Below are positions 57,067-64,000 of a DNA stretch of 64,000 bases, in pieces (position 1 is the first letter of the stretch; each line of letters begins with the position of its first letter). A model generated the notes under the pieces. That model searched no databases, was not told the DNA's origin, and saw only the letters and a program-made list of their open reading frames with translations. Source of the DNA: CAISIP01 sp037968655. Lineage in GTDB: Bacteria > Pseudomonadota > Gammaproteobacteria > Burkholderiales > Burkholderiaceae_C. The stretch is taken from positions 1-64,000 of the forward strand of contig JBBKVW010000068.1 of NCBI GenBank assembly GCA_037968655.1. The letters run 5' to 3'. A program made the position numbers and the translations under genes.

Positions 57067-58139
57067 TGAGAAAACCTCCGCAAGGCCAGGCCACAGGACG
57101 TCAGATAGGACGGCGCTTCCCGGGTCATCTTCTTGAGCCGCACACCACTGCCAATTTCCATGCCGTCAAATGGATTGACCAGGGAACAACTGAAGGACGT
57201 GTGCTTTGTCACTGCATTCGTCAGGCCTGGCAACGCAGCCGAGCCACCCGCCAGCATGACGTGGTCCACCTTGTTGTGCGGGGTGCTGGTGAAGAAGAAC
57301 TGCAAGGCACGACCGAGTTCCTGCACCATGCTTTCGACAAACGGACGCAGCACGTTGGCTTCGTAGTCGTCAGGCAATTCGCCGCTGCGCTTCTTGCTTT
57401 CGGCTTCTTCGGGTGAGAAGCCGTACTGGCGAACGATAAGCTGTGTCAGTTGGGCTCCGCCAAATGCCTGATCCCGATCGTAGAGCACCTCGTTGTCGCG
57501 GATCACCTGCATGCTGGTTGTCAGTGCGCCAACCTCGAACAGCGCCACGATGGTGCCGGCGCCCTTGTTCGGCAGGCTTTCAATCAGACGCGAAGTGGCC
57601 AGTCGGGAGGCGTATGACTCTACGTCGACAACCACCGGCTTGAGGCCCGCGGCTTCCGCCAGGCCCTGGATATCCTGCACCTTCTCGCGCCGGGACGCGG
57701 CAATCAGTACATCCAGGTCTCCAACAGAAGCGGAGCTTGGCCCGACAACACAAAAATCAAGGCTGACTTCATCCAAGGGAAAGGGAATGTACTGGTTGGC
57801 CTCTGCCTCGACCTGAACTTCCAACTCCTGGTCTGACATGCCACCCGGCAGAACGATGCGCTTGGTAATAACTGCCGAGGGCGGCAACGCCATCGCGACG
57901 TTCTTGGTCTTGGCGCCGCTCTTTTTGACCAGACGGCGCACCGCGTCGGCGACTTCGTCGAATTTTTCAACGTTGCCATCGGTGATCCACCCACGCTCAA
58001 GCGGCTCGATGGCGCAGCGCTCCAGCACCAGATTGCCGGATTTGTCGCGCCCCAACTCAACCAACTTGACGCTTGACGAACTGATGTCGAGACCCAGCAA
58101 TGGCGCTGGCTGACGATTAAACAACGACCTCAAAGACAT
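57063..58139 (-). CDS. pilM: Type IV pilus assembly ATPase-fold protein PilM
   Basis: 358 residues, actin-like fold. The phosphate-1 motif LGLDISSSSVKLVELG is at residues 17-32; adenosine-site MLAGGSAALPGLTNAV is near residue 285. It binds the PilN tail in the cytoplasm. First gene of pilMNOPQ; 271 bases separate it from the divergent mrcA. Confidence 0.95.
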   Translation of the reverse strand: MSLRSLFNRQPAPLLGLDISSSSVKLVELGRDKSGNLVLERCAIEPLERGWITDGNVEKFDEVADAVRRLVKKSGAKTKNVAMALPPSAVITKRIVLPGGMSDQELEVQVEAEANQYIPFPLDEVSLDFCVVGPSSASVGDLDVLIAASRREKVQDIQGLAEAAGLKPVVVDVESYASRLATSRLIESLPNKGAGTIVALFEVGALTTSMQVIRDNEVLYDRDQAFGGAQLTQLIVRQYGFSPEEAESKKRSGELPDDYEANVLRPFVESMVQELGRALQFFFTSTPHNKVDHVMLAGGSAALPGLTNAVTKHTSFSCSLVNPFDGMEIGSGVRLKKMTREAPSYLTSCGLALRRFSQ

Positions 58140-58379
58140 CGAGGCTATCCCTTGAAACTAGCCGACTGAGAACCGGCGAAACCTAAGAATTCACTTGAAT
58201 GCTATCAGTAAGATCCTTGTTCAGCAAAGGAATTTCCCGATTCGGCCTTACCCAAACGTTGCCAAAAGCAGACGCTTGGTGTTTCCAACCGGATGCAGAC
58301 CGACAATCAGACCGATTCAGGGCGATCGGGCTGCCAACGCAGCACAAATCGATCGCCTCGGCGGCGCAGCTCTCGTTTT

Positions 58380-58385
58380 TATAAT
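58380..58385 (+). promoter_or_regulatory. Candidate -10 box for mrcA
   Basis: A perfect TATAAT 25 bases before the mrcA ATG, preceded by a T-run. No convincing -35 hexamer is seen 16-18 bases upstream. The ribosome site AAGAAGG follows, four bases before the ATG. Confidence 0.4.
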
Positions 58386-58410
58386 ATTGAGGCGCCCTTA
58401 AGAAGGTTTT

Positions 58411-60831
58411 ATGTCACGAAAATCCACTTCTCCCGACTCCAATGACAGGGATAGGGCAAATCCTGGCACACCCAGCCCATCTTTCATTACCAGCCTGATG
58501 CGGGTATTGCGCTGGATGATCGGTTTGGCTTTGGCAGGCGCTGCCGCGCTGGCCATGGTGATCGCCATCGCCTTGTCTGTCGCATTCCCCAACCTGCCGG
58601 ACGTCACGGCCCTGTCCGACTATCGGCCCATCCTGCCATTGCGGGTCTACTCGGCCGACGGATTGCTGATTGGCGAGTTCGGCGAGGAGCGTCGCAACCT
58701 GACCCGGCTCAAGGACATCCCCAAGATCATGACCGACGCCGTGCTGGCGATCGAGGATCATCGCTTCTATGAGCATGGCGGCGTCGACTACAAGGGCATG
58801 CTCAGGGCGGCCATGGCCAATCTGGGCAACGTCAAGAGCCAGGGCGCCTCGACCATCACGATGCAAGTCGCACGCAATGTGTACCTGTCGTCTGAAAAGA
58901 CCTATACCCGCAAGATCTACGAAGTGCTGCTGACCTTCAAGCTGGAGCACCTGCTCAGCAAGGACCAGATTCTTGAGATCTATATGAACCAGATTTTTCT
59001 GGGCAACCGGGCGTTCGGATTCGCGGCCGCCAGCGAGGCCTATTTCGACAAGCCACTTAAGGAGATCTCGGTGGCTGAAGCCGCGATGCTGGCCGGACTA
59101 CCGAAGGCGCCTGGCACGAACAATCCAGTCAAAAACCCAAAACGGGCGCGCGCGCGGCAACTGACGGTGATCGACCGGATGGAGGAAACCGGATTCATAA
59201 CGGCCCAGCAGGCGCAGGCCGCGCGACAGGAAACGCTCAAACTCAAGGGCGGGCCAGATGCGGTTCGCATCCATGCCGAATACGTGGCTGAAACAGTTCG
59301 GCAACTGGTGTTTGCCCAGTATGGAAACGAGACCTATACCCGCGGCTTGAACGTCCATACGACCATCAGGTCCGCCGACCAGGACGCCGCCTACAAGGCC
59401 CTGCGGCGGGGCATCATGGATTTCGAACGGCGCCAGATTTACCGCGGCCCGGAAAAATTCATCGACCTGCCTGCGGGAAATGCGCAGGCTATCGAAGACG
59501 CCATCGAAGATGCACTGGATGCCCATCCAGACAACGGCGACGTGATGTCGGCAGTGGTGCTTGACGCCAATCCCAAGTTGATCAAGGCCATGCGCCAGAA
59601 CGGCGAAACCCTGGAAATCACCGGCGATGGCCTGGAGCCGGCACGCTCGGGCCTGTCCGACAAGGCGCCGCCCAATATCAAACTGAGGCCCGGCGCGGTG
59701 ATCCGGGTTGCCCGCACATCGAAAAATAGTTGGGAAATCACTCAGTTACCGGAAGTCGAAGGCGCGTTTGTCGCCCTGGATCCGCGCGACGGGGCCATCA
59801 AGGCGATGGTCGGGGGATTCGACTATGAAAAGAACAAGTTCAATCATGTCACCCAGGCCTGGCGTCAGCCCGGGTCGGCGTTCAAGCCTTTTATCTATTC
59901 GGCGGCGCTGGAAAAAGGCTTTACGCCAGCCACGATCGTCAACGATGCGCCGTTGTTCTTTGACGCCACAGTTACCGGCGGCCAGCCTTGGGAGCCAAAA
60001 AACTACGACGGCAAGTTTGATGGCCCCATGACCTTGCGTACTGGTCTGGCCAAATCCAAAAACATGATCTCGATCCGGATCCTGCGTGCCGTTGGGCCGG
60101 TATTTGCCCGCGATTGGGCCGTGCGCTTCGGCTTTGACGCAGACAAGCACCTGCCTTACCTGACCATGGCGTTGGGAGCCGGGTCCGTGACGCCCATGCA
60201 AATGGCCGGCGCCTACTCCGTCTTCGCAAATGGCGGATACAGGGTCAATCCGTGGTTGATCAGCAAGGTGACGGAGCAGACCGGCAAGGTCCTGATGGCA
60301 AACGAGCCAAAGGCGCTGGACGAATCGGTGCGGGCCATCGACGCCCGCAACGCATTTGTCATGACCAGCCTGCTCAACGAAGTAACCCGTGCCGGTACTG
60401 CGGCGCGCGCGCAGGCGACACTCAAGCGCAACGACCTGTATGGCAAAACCGGAACCACCAATGACTCCATGGATGCCTGGTTCGCTGGATTTCAACCCAG
60501 CCTGGTAGCCGTGACCTGGATGGGTTATGACACACCACGCAAACTGGGCAGCAATGCGCTTGCCACTGGTGGCGGCCTGAGCCTGCCGATCTGGATCACC
60601 TATATGGACTACGCCCTAAAGGGGGTGCCGGTCGCCCAATATGCGCCACCGGACGGACTGATCAATTCCGGCGGTGAATGGTATTTCAGCGAGTACGCCT
60701 ACGGAAGCGGCGTGCGTACCCTGGGCATGGAAGACCCGTTGCCGGGGCAATCCAATGGCAATGTCGAGATAGTTCCGCCGGCCGAAGAGCGCAACCGGAT
60801 CCTTGACCTGTTCAGGAGCAATCGCAACTAG
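58411..60831 (+). CDS. mrcA: Penicillin-binding protein 1a (bifunctional transglycosylase/transpeptidase)
   Basis: 806 residues. Polymerises and crosslinks peptidoglycan. Short cytoplasmic lead, membrane helix (about residues 28-55), glycosyltransferase domain with IEDHRFYEHGGVDYKGMLRA and GASTITMQVARNVYLSSEKT, a linker, and a transpeptidase domain with the catalytic SxxK in QPGSAFKPFIYSAALEKG, SKN in AKSKNMISIRIL and KTG in YGKTGTTNDSMDAWFAG. The stop codon shares the CTAG tetranucleotide with the convergent cyaY stop. Confidence 0.97.
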   Translation: MSRKSTSPDSNDRDRANPGTPSPSFITSLMRVLRWMIGLALAGAAALAMVIAIALSVAFPNLPDVTALSDYRPILPLRVYSADGLLIGEFGEERRNLTRLKDIPKIMTDAVLAIEDHRFYEHGGVDYKGMLRAAMANLGNVKSQGASTITMQVARNVYLSSEKTYTRKIYEVLLTFKLEHLLSKDQILEIYMNQIFLGNRAFGFAAASEAYFDKPLKEISVAEAAMLAGLPKAPGTNNPVKNPKRARARQLTVIDRMEETGFITAQQAQAARQETLKLKGGPDAVRIHAEYVAETVRQLVFAQYGNETYTRGLNVHTTIRSADQDAAYKALRRGIMDFERRQIYRGPEKFIDLPAGNAQAIEDAIEDALDAHPDNGDVMSAVVLDANPKLIKAMRQNGETLEITGDGLEPARSGLSDKAPPNIKLRPGAVIRVARTSKNSWEITQLPEVEGAFVALDPRDGAIKAMVGGFDYEKNKFNHVTQAWRQPGSAFKPFIYSAALEKGFTPATIVNDAPLFFDATVTGGQPWEPKNYDGKFDGPMTLRTGLAKSKNMISIRILRAVGPVFARDWAVRFGFDADKHLPYLTMALGAGSVTPMQMAGAYSVFANGGYRVNPWLISKVTEQTGKVLMANEPKALDESVRAIDARNAFVMTSLLNEVTRAGTAARAQATLKRNDLYGKTGTTNDSMDAWFAGFQPSLVAVTWMGYDTPRKLGSNALATGGGLSLPIWITYMDYALKGVPVAQYAPPDGLINSGGEWYFSEYAYGSGVRTLGMEDPLPGQSNGNVEIVPPAEERNRILDLFRSNRN

Positions 60832-61175
60832 CCGTCAGACTGGCCACCCGCGGAAAACGCCAATGCCAGGCCACTTTGCGCGCTGGCATCCGTCGACAAG
60901 CGCCGAAACAGTTCGCCCTGCCCTTTGGTGTCGACCCAATGCGGCCCGTCGAGGCGAAAGTGGTAGCCGCCGCTTCGGCTCGCCAGCCAGATCTCTTGCA
61001 AGGGCTTTTGCAGATTGACGACGATTTCGCTGCCATTTGCAAATTTCAGCGTCACCATGCCTCCGACGCGCTGGTTGTCGATGTCGGCGTCGGTCGCATC
61101 GTTGATGCGGTCACAGCAAGCCTCGATGGTCTGGAGCACCTGCTCGGCTGCGTCCATGAACTGGGGGTCGGTCAT
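60828..61175 (-). CDS. cyaY: Iron donor protein CyaY (frataxin)
   Basis: 115 residues. A bacterial frataxin that controls iron-sulfur assembly at IscS. Family parts: acidic iron-binding N-terminal helix (AEQVLQTIEACCDRIND), VTLKFANGSEIVVNLQKPLQ, EIWLASRSGGYHFRLDGPHW and a C-terminal helix. Divergent from lptM by 12 bases; convergent with mrcA. Confidence 0.94.
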   Translation of the reverse strand: MTDPQFMDAAEQVLQTIEACCDRINDATDADIDNQRVGGMVTLKFANGSEIVVNLQKPLQEIWLASRSGGYHFRLDGPHWVDTKGQGELFRRLSTDASAQSGLALAFSAGGQSDG

Positions 61176-61187
61176 TACAATTTCACG

Positions 61188-61409
61188 ATGTTGCGCATCC
61201 ATCAAATTCTAGCCAGTGCTTTTGCCCTTGCCGGCGTCGTAGTTAGTCTGGCGGCGTGTGGTCAAAAGGGTTCGCTTTTCATTCCGACCGAACCAGCTTC
61301 CGCGCAGCGGGCCACACTGCCCCAAAGCCTGCGTCCGGATTTCGTCTCACCAGCAAGCGCCGCTGCATCGGCCGCTCGCCCGGCAGCTTCTCCTGCCTCC
61401 GCACCATGA
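61188..61409 (+). CDS. lptM: LPS translocon maturation lipoprotein LptM-like
   Basis: 73 residues. Lipoprotein signal with lipobox LAAC at Cys24, then GQKGSLFIPTEP, which matches the CGxKGxL start of LptM/YifL. In E. coli LptM helps the LptDE complex form correctly. The rest is Ala/Ser/Pro-rich. The gene overlaps lysA by four bases (ATGA). Confidence 0.85.
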   Translation: MLRIHQILASAFALAGVVVSLAACGQKGSLFIPTEPASAQRATLPQSLRPDFVSPASAAASAARPAASPASAP

Positions 61410-62695
61410 TTGCGTCACCAATGCCCGGCGCGCCCCATGTCGGCTACCGGGGTACGCAGCTGTGGATCGAGCAATTGCCACTTGCGCAACTGGCCCGCCA
61501 ACACGGCACGCCCTTGTTTGTCTACTCGCAAACCGCGATCCTGGACGCGCTGGCCCATTACCAGCGCGGCCTGGCCGGTCGCAATGTACGGATTTGTTAT
61601 GCCATGAAGGCCAATTCGACGCTGGGCGTATTGCGCGTGCTGGCCGACGCTGGCTGCGGATTCGACATCGTGTCGGGGGGCGAACTCGAACGCGTCATCG
61701 CTGCTGGCGCTGACCCGTCCACCGTCATTTTCTCGGGCGTCGGAAAAACCCGCGCCGAGATGCGCCGCGCGCTGGAACTGCAAATTGCATGCTTCAACGT
61801 CGAAAGCGAAGCCGAACTCGATGTGCTCAATGCGGTGGCCGTCAGCATTGGGAAAGTTGCGCCGATCAGCATCCGCGTCAACCCCAACGTCGACCCAAAG
61901 ACACATCCCTACATCTCGACCGGACTCAAGGGCAACAAGTTCGGCGTGGCACATGAGCGCACGGTGGCTGCCTATCGGCATGCCGCCAATCTTCCCGGTT
62001 TGAAGGTGGTCGGTATCGACTGCCACATCGGATCGCAGATCACGACTGAAGCGCCGTATCTGGATGCGATGGACCGAATGCTCGACCTGGTGCAGTCCGT
62101 CGAGGCCGAAGGTATCGCGATCGAGCATCTTGACTTTGGCGGCGGGCTGGGCATCAACTACAACGGCGACCAGCCACCACAGGCCGATGCCTTGTGGGCC
62201 CAGCTTTTGGCGCGCCTCGATGCCCGCGGATTCGGCAATCGCAAGCTGATGATCGAACCGGGACGTTCACTGGTGGGCAACGCCGGGGTGTGCGTGACCG
62301 AAGTGCTCTTTCTCAAGCCCGGCGAGCAAAAGAATTTTTGCATCGTCGACGCAGCAATGAACGACCTGCCGCGCCCTGCCATGTACCAGGCCTTTCATGC
62401 CATCGTGCCGGTACAGCAGCGTGACGGACCCACCACGACATGGGAAGTCGTCGGCCCGGTGTGCGAAAGCGGCGACTGGATCGGGCACGACCGTGACATC
62501 GCACTGCAATCCGGCGACTTGCTGGCGGTGCTGTCGGCGGGCGCCTATTGCATGAGTATGGCCAGCAACTACAACTCGCGCGGACGCGCAGCGGAAGTGC
62601 TGGTCCGAGGAGCGCAATCACACTTGATCCGTGCACGCGAGACGATCGAGGACCAATTGCGTGGTGAACTGCCGGCTGCGCTATTGCCAGGTTGA
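61406..62695 (+). CDS. lysA: Diaminopimelate decarboxylase
   Basis: 429 residues. Last step of lysine synthesis, PLP-dependent fold type III. The PLP lysine is in ICYAMKANSTLGVLR; GIDCHIGSQITTEAPY, LDFGGGLGINYNGD, EPGRSLVGNAGVCVTEVLFL and GPVCESGDWIGHDRDIALQ follow. The ATG at 61406 overlaps the lptM stop. The cyaY-lptM-lysA order is usual in beta- and gammaproteobacteria. Confidence 0.96.
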   Translation: MIASPMPGAPHVGYRGTQLWIEQLPLAQLARQHGTPLFVYSQTAILDALAHYQRGLAGRNVRICYAMKANSTLGVLRVLADAGCGFDIVSGGELERVIAAGADPSTVIFSGVGKTRAEMRRALELQIACFNVESEAELDVLNAVAVSIGKVAPISIRVNPNVDPKTHPYISTGLKGNKFGVAHERTVAAYRHAANLPGLKVVGIDCHIGSQITTEAPYLDAMDRMLDLVQSVEAEGIAIEHLDFGGGLGINYNGDQPPQADALWAQLLARLDARGFGNRKLMIEPGRSLVGNAGVCVTEVLFLKPGEQKNFCIVDAAMNDLPRPAMYQAFHAIVPVQQRDGPTTTWEVVGPVCESGDWIGHDRDIALQSGDLLAVLSAGAYCMSMASNYNSRGRAAEVLVRGAQSHLIRARETIEDQLRGELPAALLPG

Positions 62696-62706
62696 CGGCG
62701 CCGCCC

Positions 62707-63339
62707 TCAGCCAGTCGCTGCCGGTGCAGCGCCGCCCTGCTTTCGCCGCCATCGGCGCACGATGCGCCAGCCCAGCAACAGCGCGATGATCGTGGCATAT
62801 ACGGCGACTTCGGCAAAGTCGTTCTTGCCCGAACGCATCCAGAAGAAATGCAGTATTGCCAGCAGCGCAATGGCATAGACCAGCCGATGCAGCATCTGCC
62901 AGCGGCGGGCGCCCAGCAACCTGATGGCGCGATTCCATGACGTGGCCGCCAACGGCGTAAGCAACACCAGGGCCGAAAATCCAACCAGGATGAACGGTCG
63001 CTTGGCGATGTCACGCGCGATATCGCCCAGCACGAACTCCATGTCCAGCCAGCTGTAACACAGCAGGTGCAGCAGCGCGTAGAAATAGACAAACAGGCCC
63101 AGCATGCGACGCAGGCGTGCCAGCGCCGGCGTATTGCTCATCACCCGCAATGGCGTCACTGCCAGGACCATGCACAAGAATCGCAGCGTCCAGTCACCGG
63201 TGGACCGGATCAGGGCTTCGGCCGGATTGGGACCGAGGTTCTGCGTCAGCGCGCCGTAGAGCAGCCACGCGAACGGCATCAAGGCCAAGGCAAACACGAC
63301 GGGCTTGGCGGCCGGCCCGAGCAGCCAGCGGCGAATCAT
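62707..63339 (-). CDS. msrQ: Heme-binding membrane subunit MsrQ
   Basis: 210 residues with about six membrane helices. It passes electrons from the quinone pool to MsrP. Family features: LIRSTGDWTLRFLCMVLAVT, PLRVMSNTPALARLRRMLGL and the histidine-bearing YFYALLHLLCYSWLD and WQMLHRLVYAIALLAILHFF. Ends 11 bases from the convergent lysA. Confidence 0.95.
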   Translation of the reverse strand: MIRRWLLGPAAKPVVFALALMPFAWLLYGALTQNLGPNPAEALIRSTGDWTLRFLCMVLAVTPLRVMSNTPALARLRRMLGLFVYFYALLHLLCYSWLDMEFVLGDIARDIAKRPFILVGFSALVLLTPLAATSWNRAIRLLGARRWQMLHRLVYAIALLAILHFFWMRSGKNDFAEVAVYATIIALLLGWRIVRRWRRKQGGAAPAATG

Positions 63340-63406
63340 GCAGATGAATCCGGACTGGCGAAATTCGGAGCTGACGCAGTTCGAGAACGGCGCAGCATGT
63401 CCTTGC

Positions 63407-64000
63407 TCAGTAGAACTTGCGCAGGTCCATGCCGGCGTACAACTGGCCAACCTGTGCCTCGTAGCCGTTGAACATCAGTGTTTTGCGCTTGCCTGCAAAC
63501 AATCCGTCTTCACCAATGCGTCGCTCGCTGCCCTGGCTCCAGCGCGGATGGTCGACGTCAGGATTGACGTTGGAGTAAAAACCGTATTCGTTGGGCAGGG
63601 TCCGGTTCCACGCCGTCGTTGGCTGCTTTTCGGTGACTCGAATCTTGACCAGGCTCTTGCCGCTCTTGAAACCGTATTTCCACGGCACTACCAGCCGAAC
63701 CGGAGCGCCGTTTTGCTTTGGCAGCACCTCTCCGTACATGCCAAAAGTCAACAATGCCAGCGGATGCATGGCCTCATCCATGCGGAGGCCCTCGACATAG
63801 GGCCAGTCCAGTACCCGCGATCCAATGCCAGGCATGGTCTTGGGGTCGGCCAGCGTCACGAATTCGACATACTTGGCGCTGCCCAGCGGCTCGACCTTGC
63901 GAATCAGATGCGACAGAGAATAGCCGACCCAGGGAATCACCATGGACCACCCTTCGACACAACGCAGTCGATAGATGCGCTCCTCTTGCGCACTGAGCTT
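63407..64000 (-). CDS. msrP: Protein-methionine-sulfoxide reductase catalytic subunit MsrP, 5' truncated
   Basis: 198 C-terminal codons; the gene runs off the window end, so the Tat signal and first part are missing. The molybdopterin-binding cysteine is visible near the edge in RLRCVEGWSMVIPW. Other parts: PLALLTFGMYGEVLPKQNGA, PVRLVVPWKYGFKSGKSLVK. It reduces oxidised methionines in periplasmic proteins with MsrQ, encoded 67 bases downstream, and is a Tat substrate. Confidence 0.95.
   Translation of the reverse strand, partial: KLSAQEERIYRLRCVEGWSMVIPWVGYSLSHLIRKVEPLGSAKYVEFVTLADPKTMPGIGSRVLDWPYVEGLRMDEAMHPLALLTFGMYGEVLPKQNGAPVRLVVPWKYGFKSGKSLVKIRVTEKQPTTAWNRTLPNEYGFYSNVNPDVDHPRWSQGSERRIGEDGLFAGKRKTLMFNGYEAQVGQLYAGMDLRKFY

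Overview
The window looks like chromosomal core sequence of a betaproteobacterium, most likely order Burkholderiales. The basis is the GC-rich codon use and the gene order: pilC/pilD-coaE-zapD-yacG; secA-argJ; petABC-sspAB; tatABC-his-murA-mla; gltBD; pilMNOPQ-aroKB; cyaY-lptM-lysA. I recognise these arrangements from that order, but no search was run and the family is not resolved. Nearly every gene is housekeeping. I see no prophage, CRISPR array, restriction system or large genomic island.

Layout. 1-6630: the end of pilC, a TRAP transporter cassette (dctPQM, minus strand) and then pilD, coaE, zapD and yacG (plus strand). 6685-13233: a minus-strand run of an M23 peptidase, secA, argJ, a DUF815 ATPase and a Nudix hydrolase, with a small divergent DUF721/DciA-like gene. 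13595-17859: tRNA-Thr, sspB, sspA and the cytochrome bc1 genes, closed by a clear intrinsic terminator. 18049-22087: mscL, pdxA, a Nif3 protein, a Cys-rich small protein and a DegS/DegQ-type protease.

22106-58139: forty consecutive minus-strand genes. In transcription order they are pilMNOPQ, aroK, aroB, dgt, an MFS transporter, DUF1415, a methyltransferase, a glycine-zipper lipoprotein, a REP-associated transposase (RAYT), gltBD, mlaFEDACB, an ABC-2 exporter, ibaG, murA, hisGD, a Rap1a-like small exported protein, hisCBHAFIE, a DUF4870 membrane protein, a HIT protein and tatABC. 58411-64000: mrcA (PBP1a), cyaY, lptM, lysA and the msrQ/msrP pair, with msrP cut by the window edge.

Functionally the window covers envelope biogenesis (PBP1a, MurA, Mla lipid transport, LptM, M23 peptidase), protein export and quality control (SecA, Tat, HtrA, SspB, MsrPQ), type IV pili, bc1 respiration, and nitrogen and amino-acid metabolism (glutamate synthase, the nearly complete histidine pathway, ArgJ, LysA, AroKB). 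HisG is the short form that normally needs HisZ, and HisB lacks the phosphatase domain. Neither HisZ nor a histidinol-phosphatase is in the window.

The accessory points worth attention are few. They are the TRAP cassette splitting pilC from pilD, with a palindrome in its upstream region; a Rap1a/Tai-like gene coupled to hisD inside the his operon; a RAYT gene framed by a perfect 17-bp inverted repeat just upstream of gltB; and a translationally coupled dgt-MFS-DUF1415-methyltransferase run.
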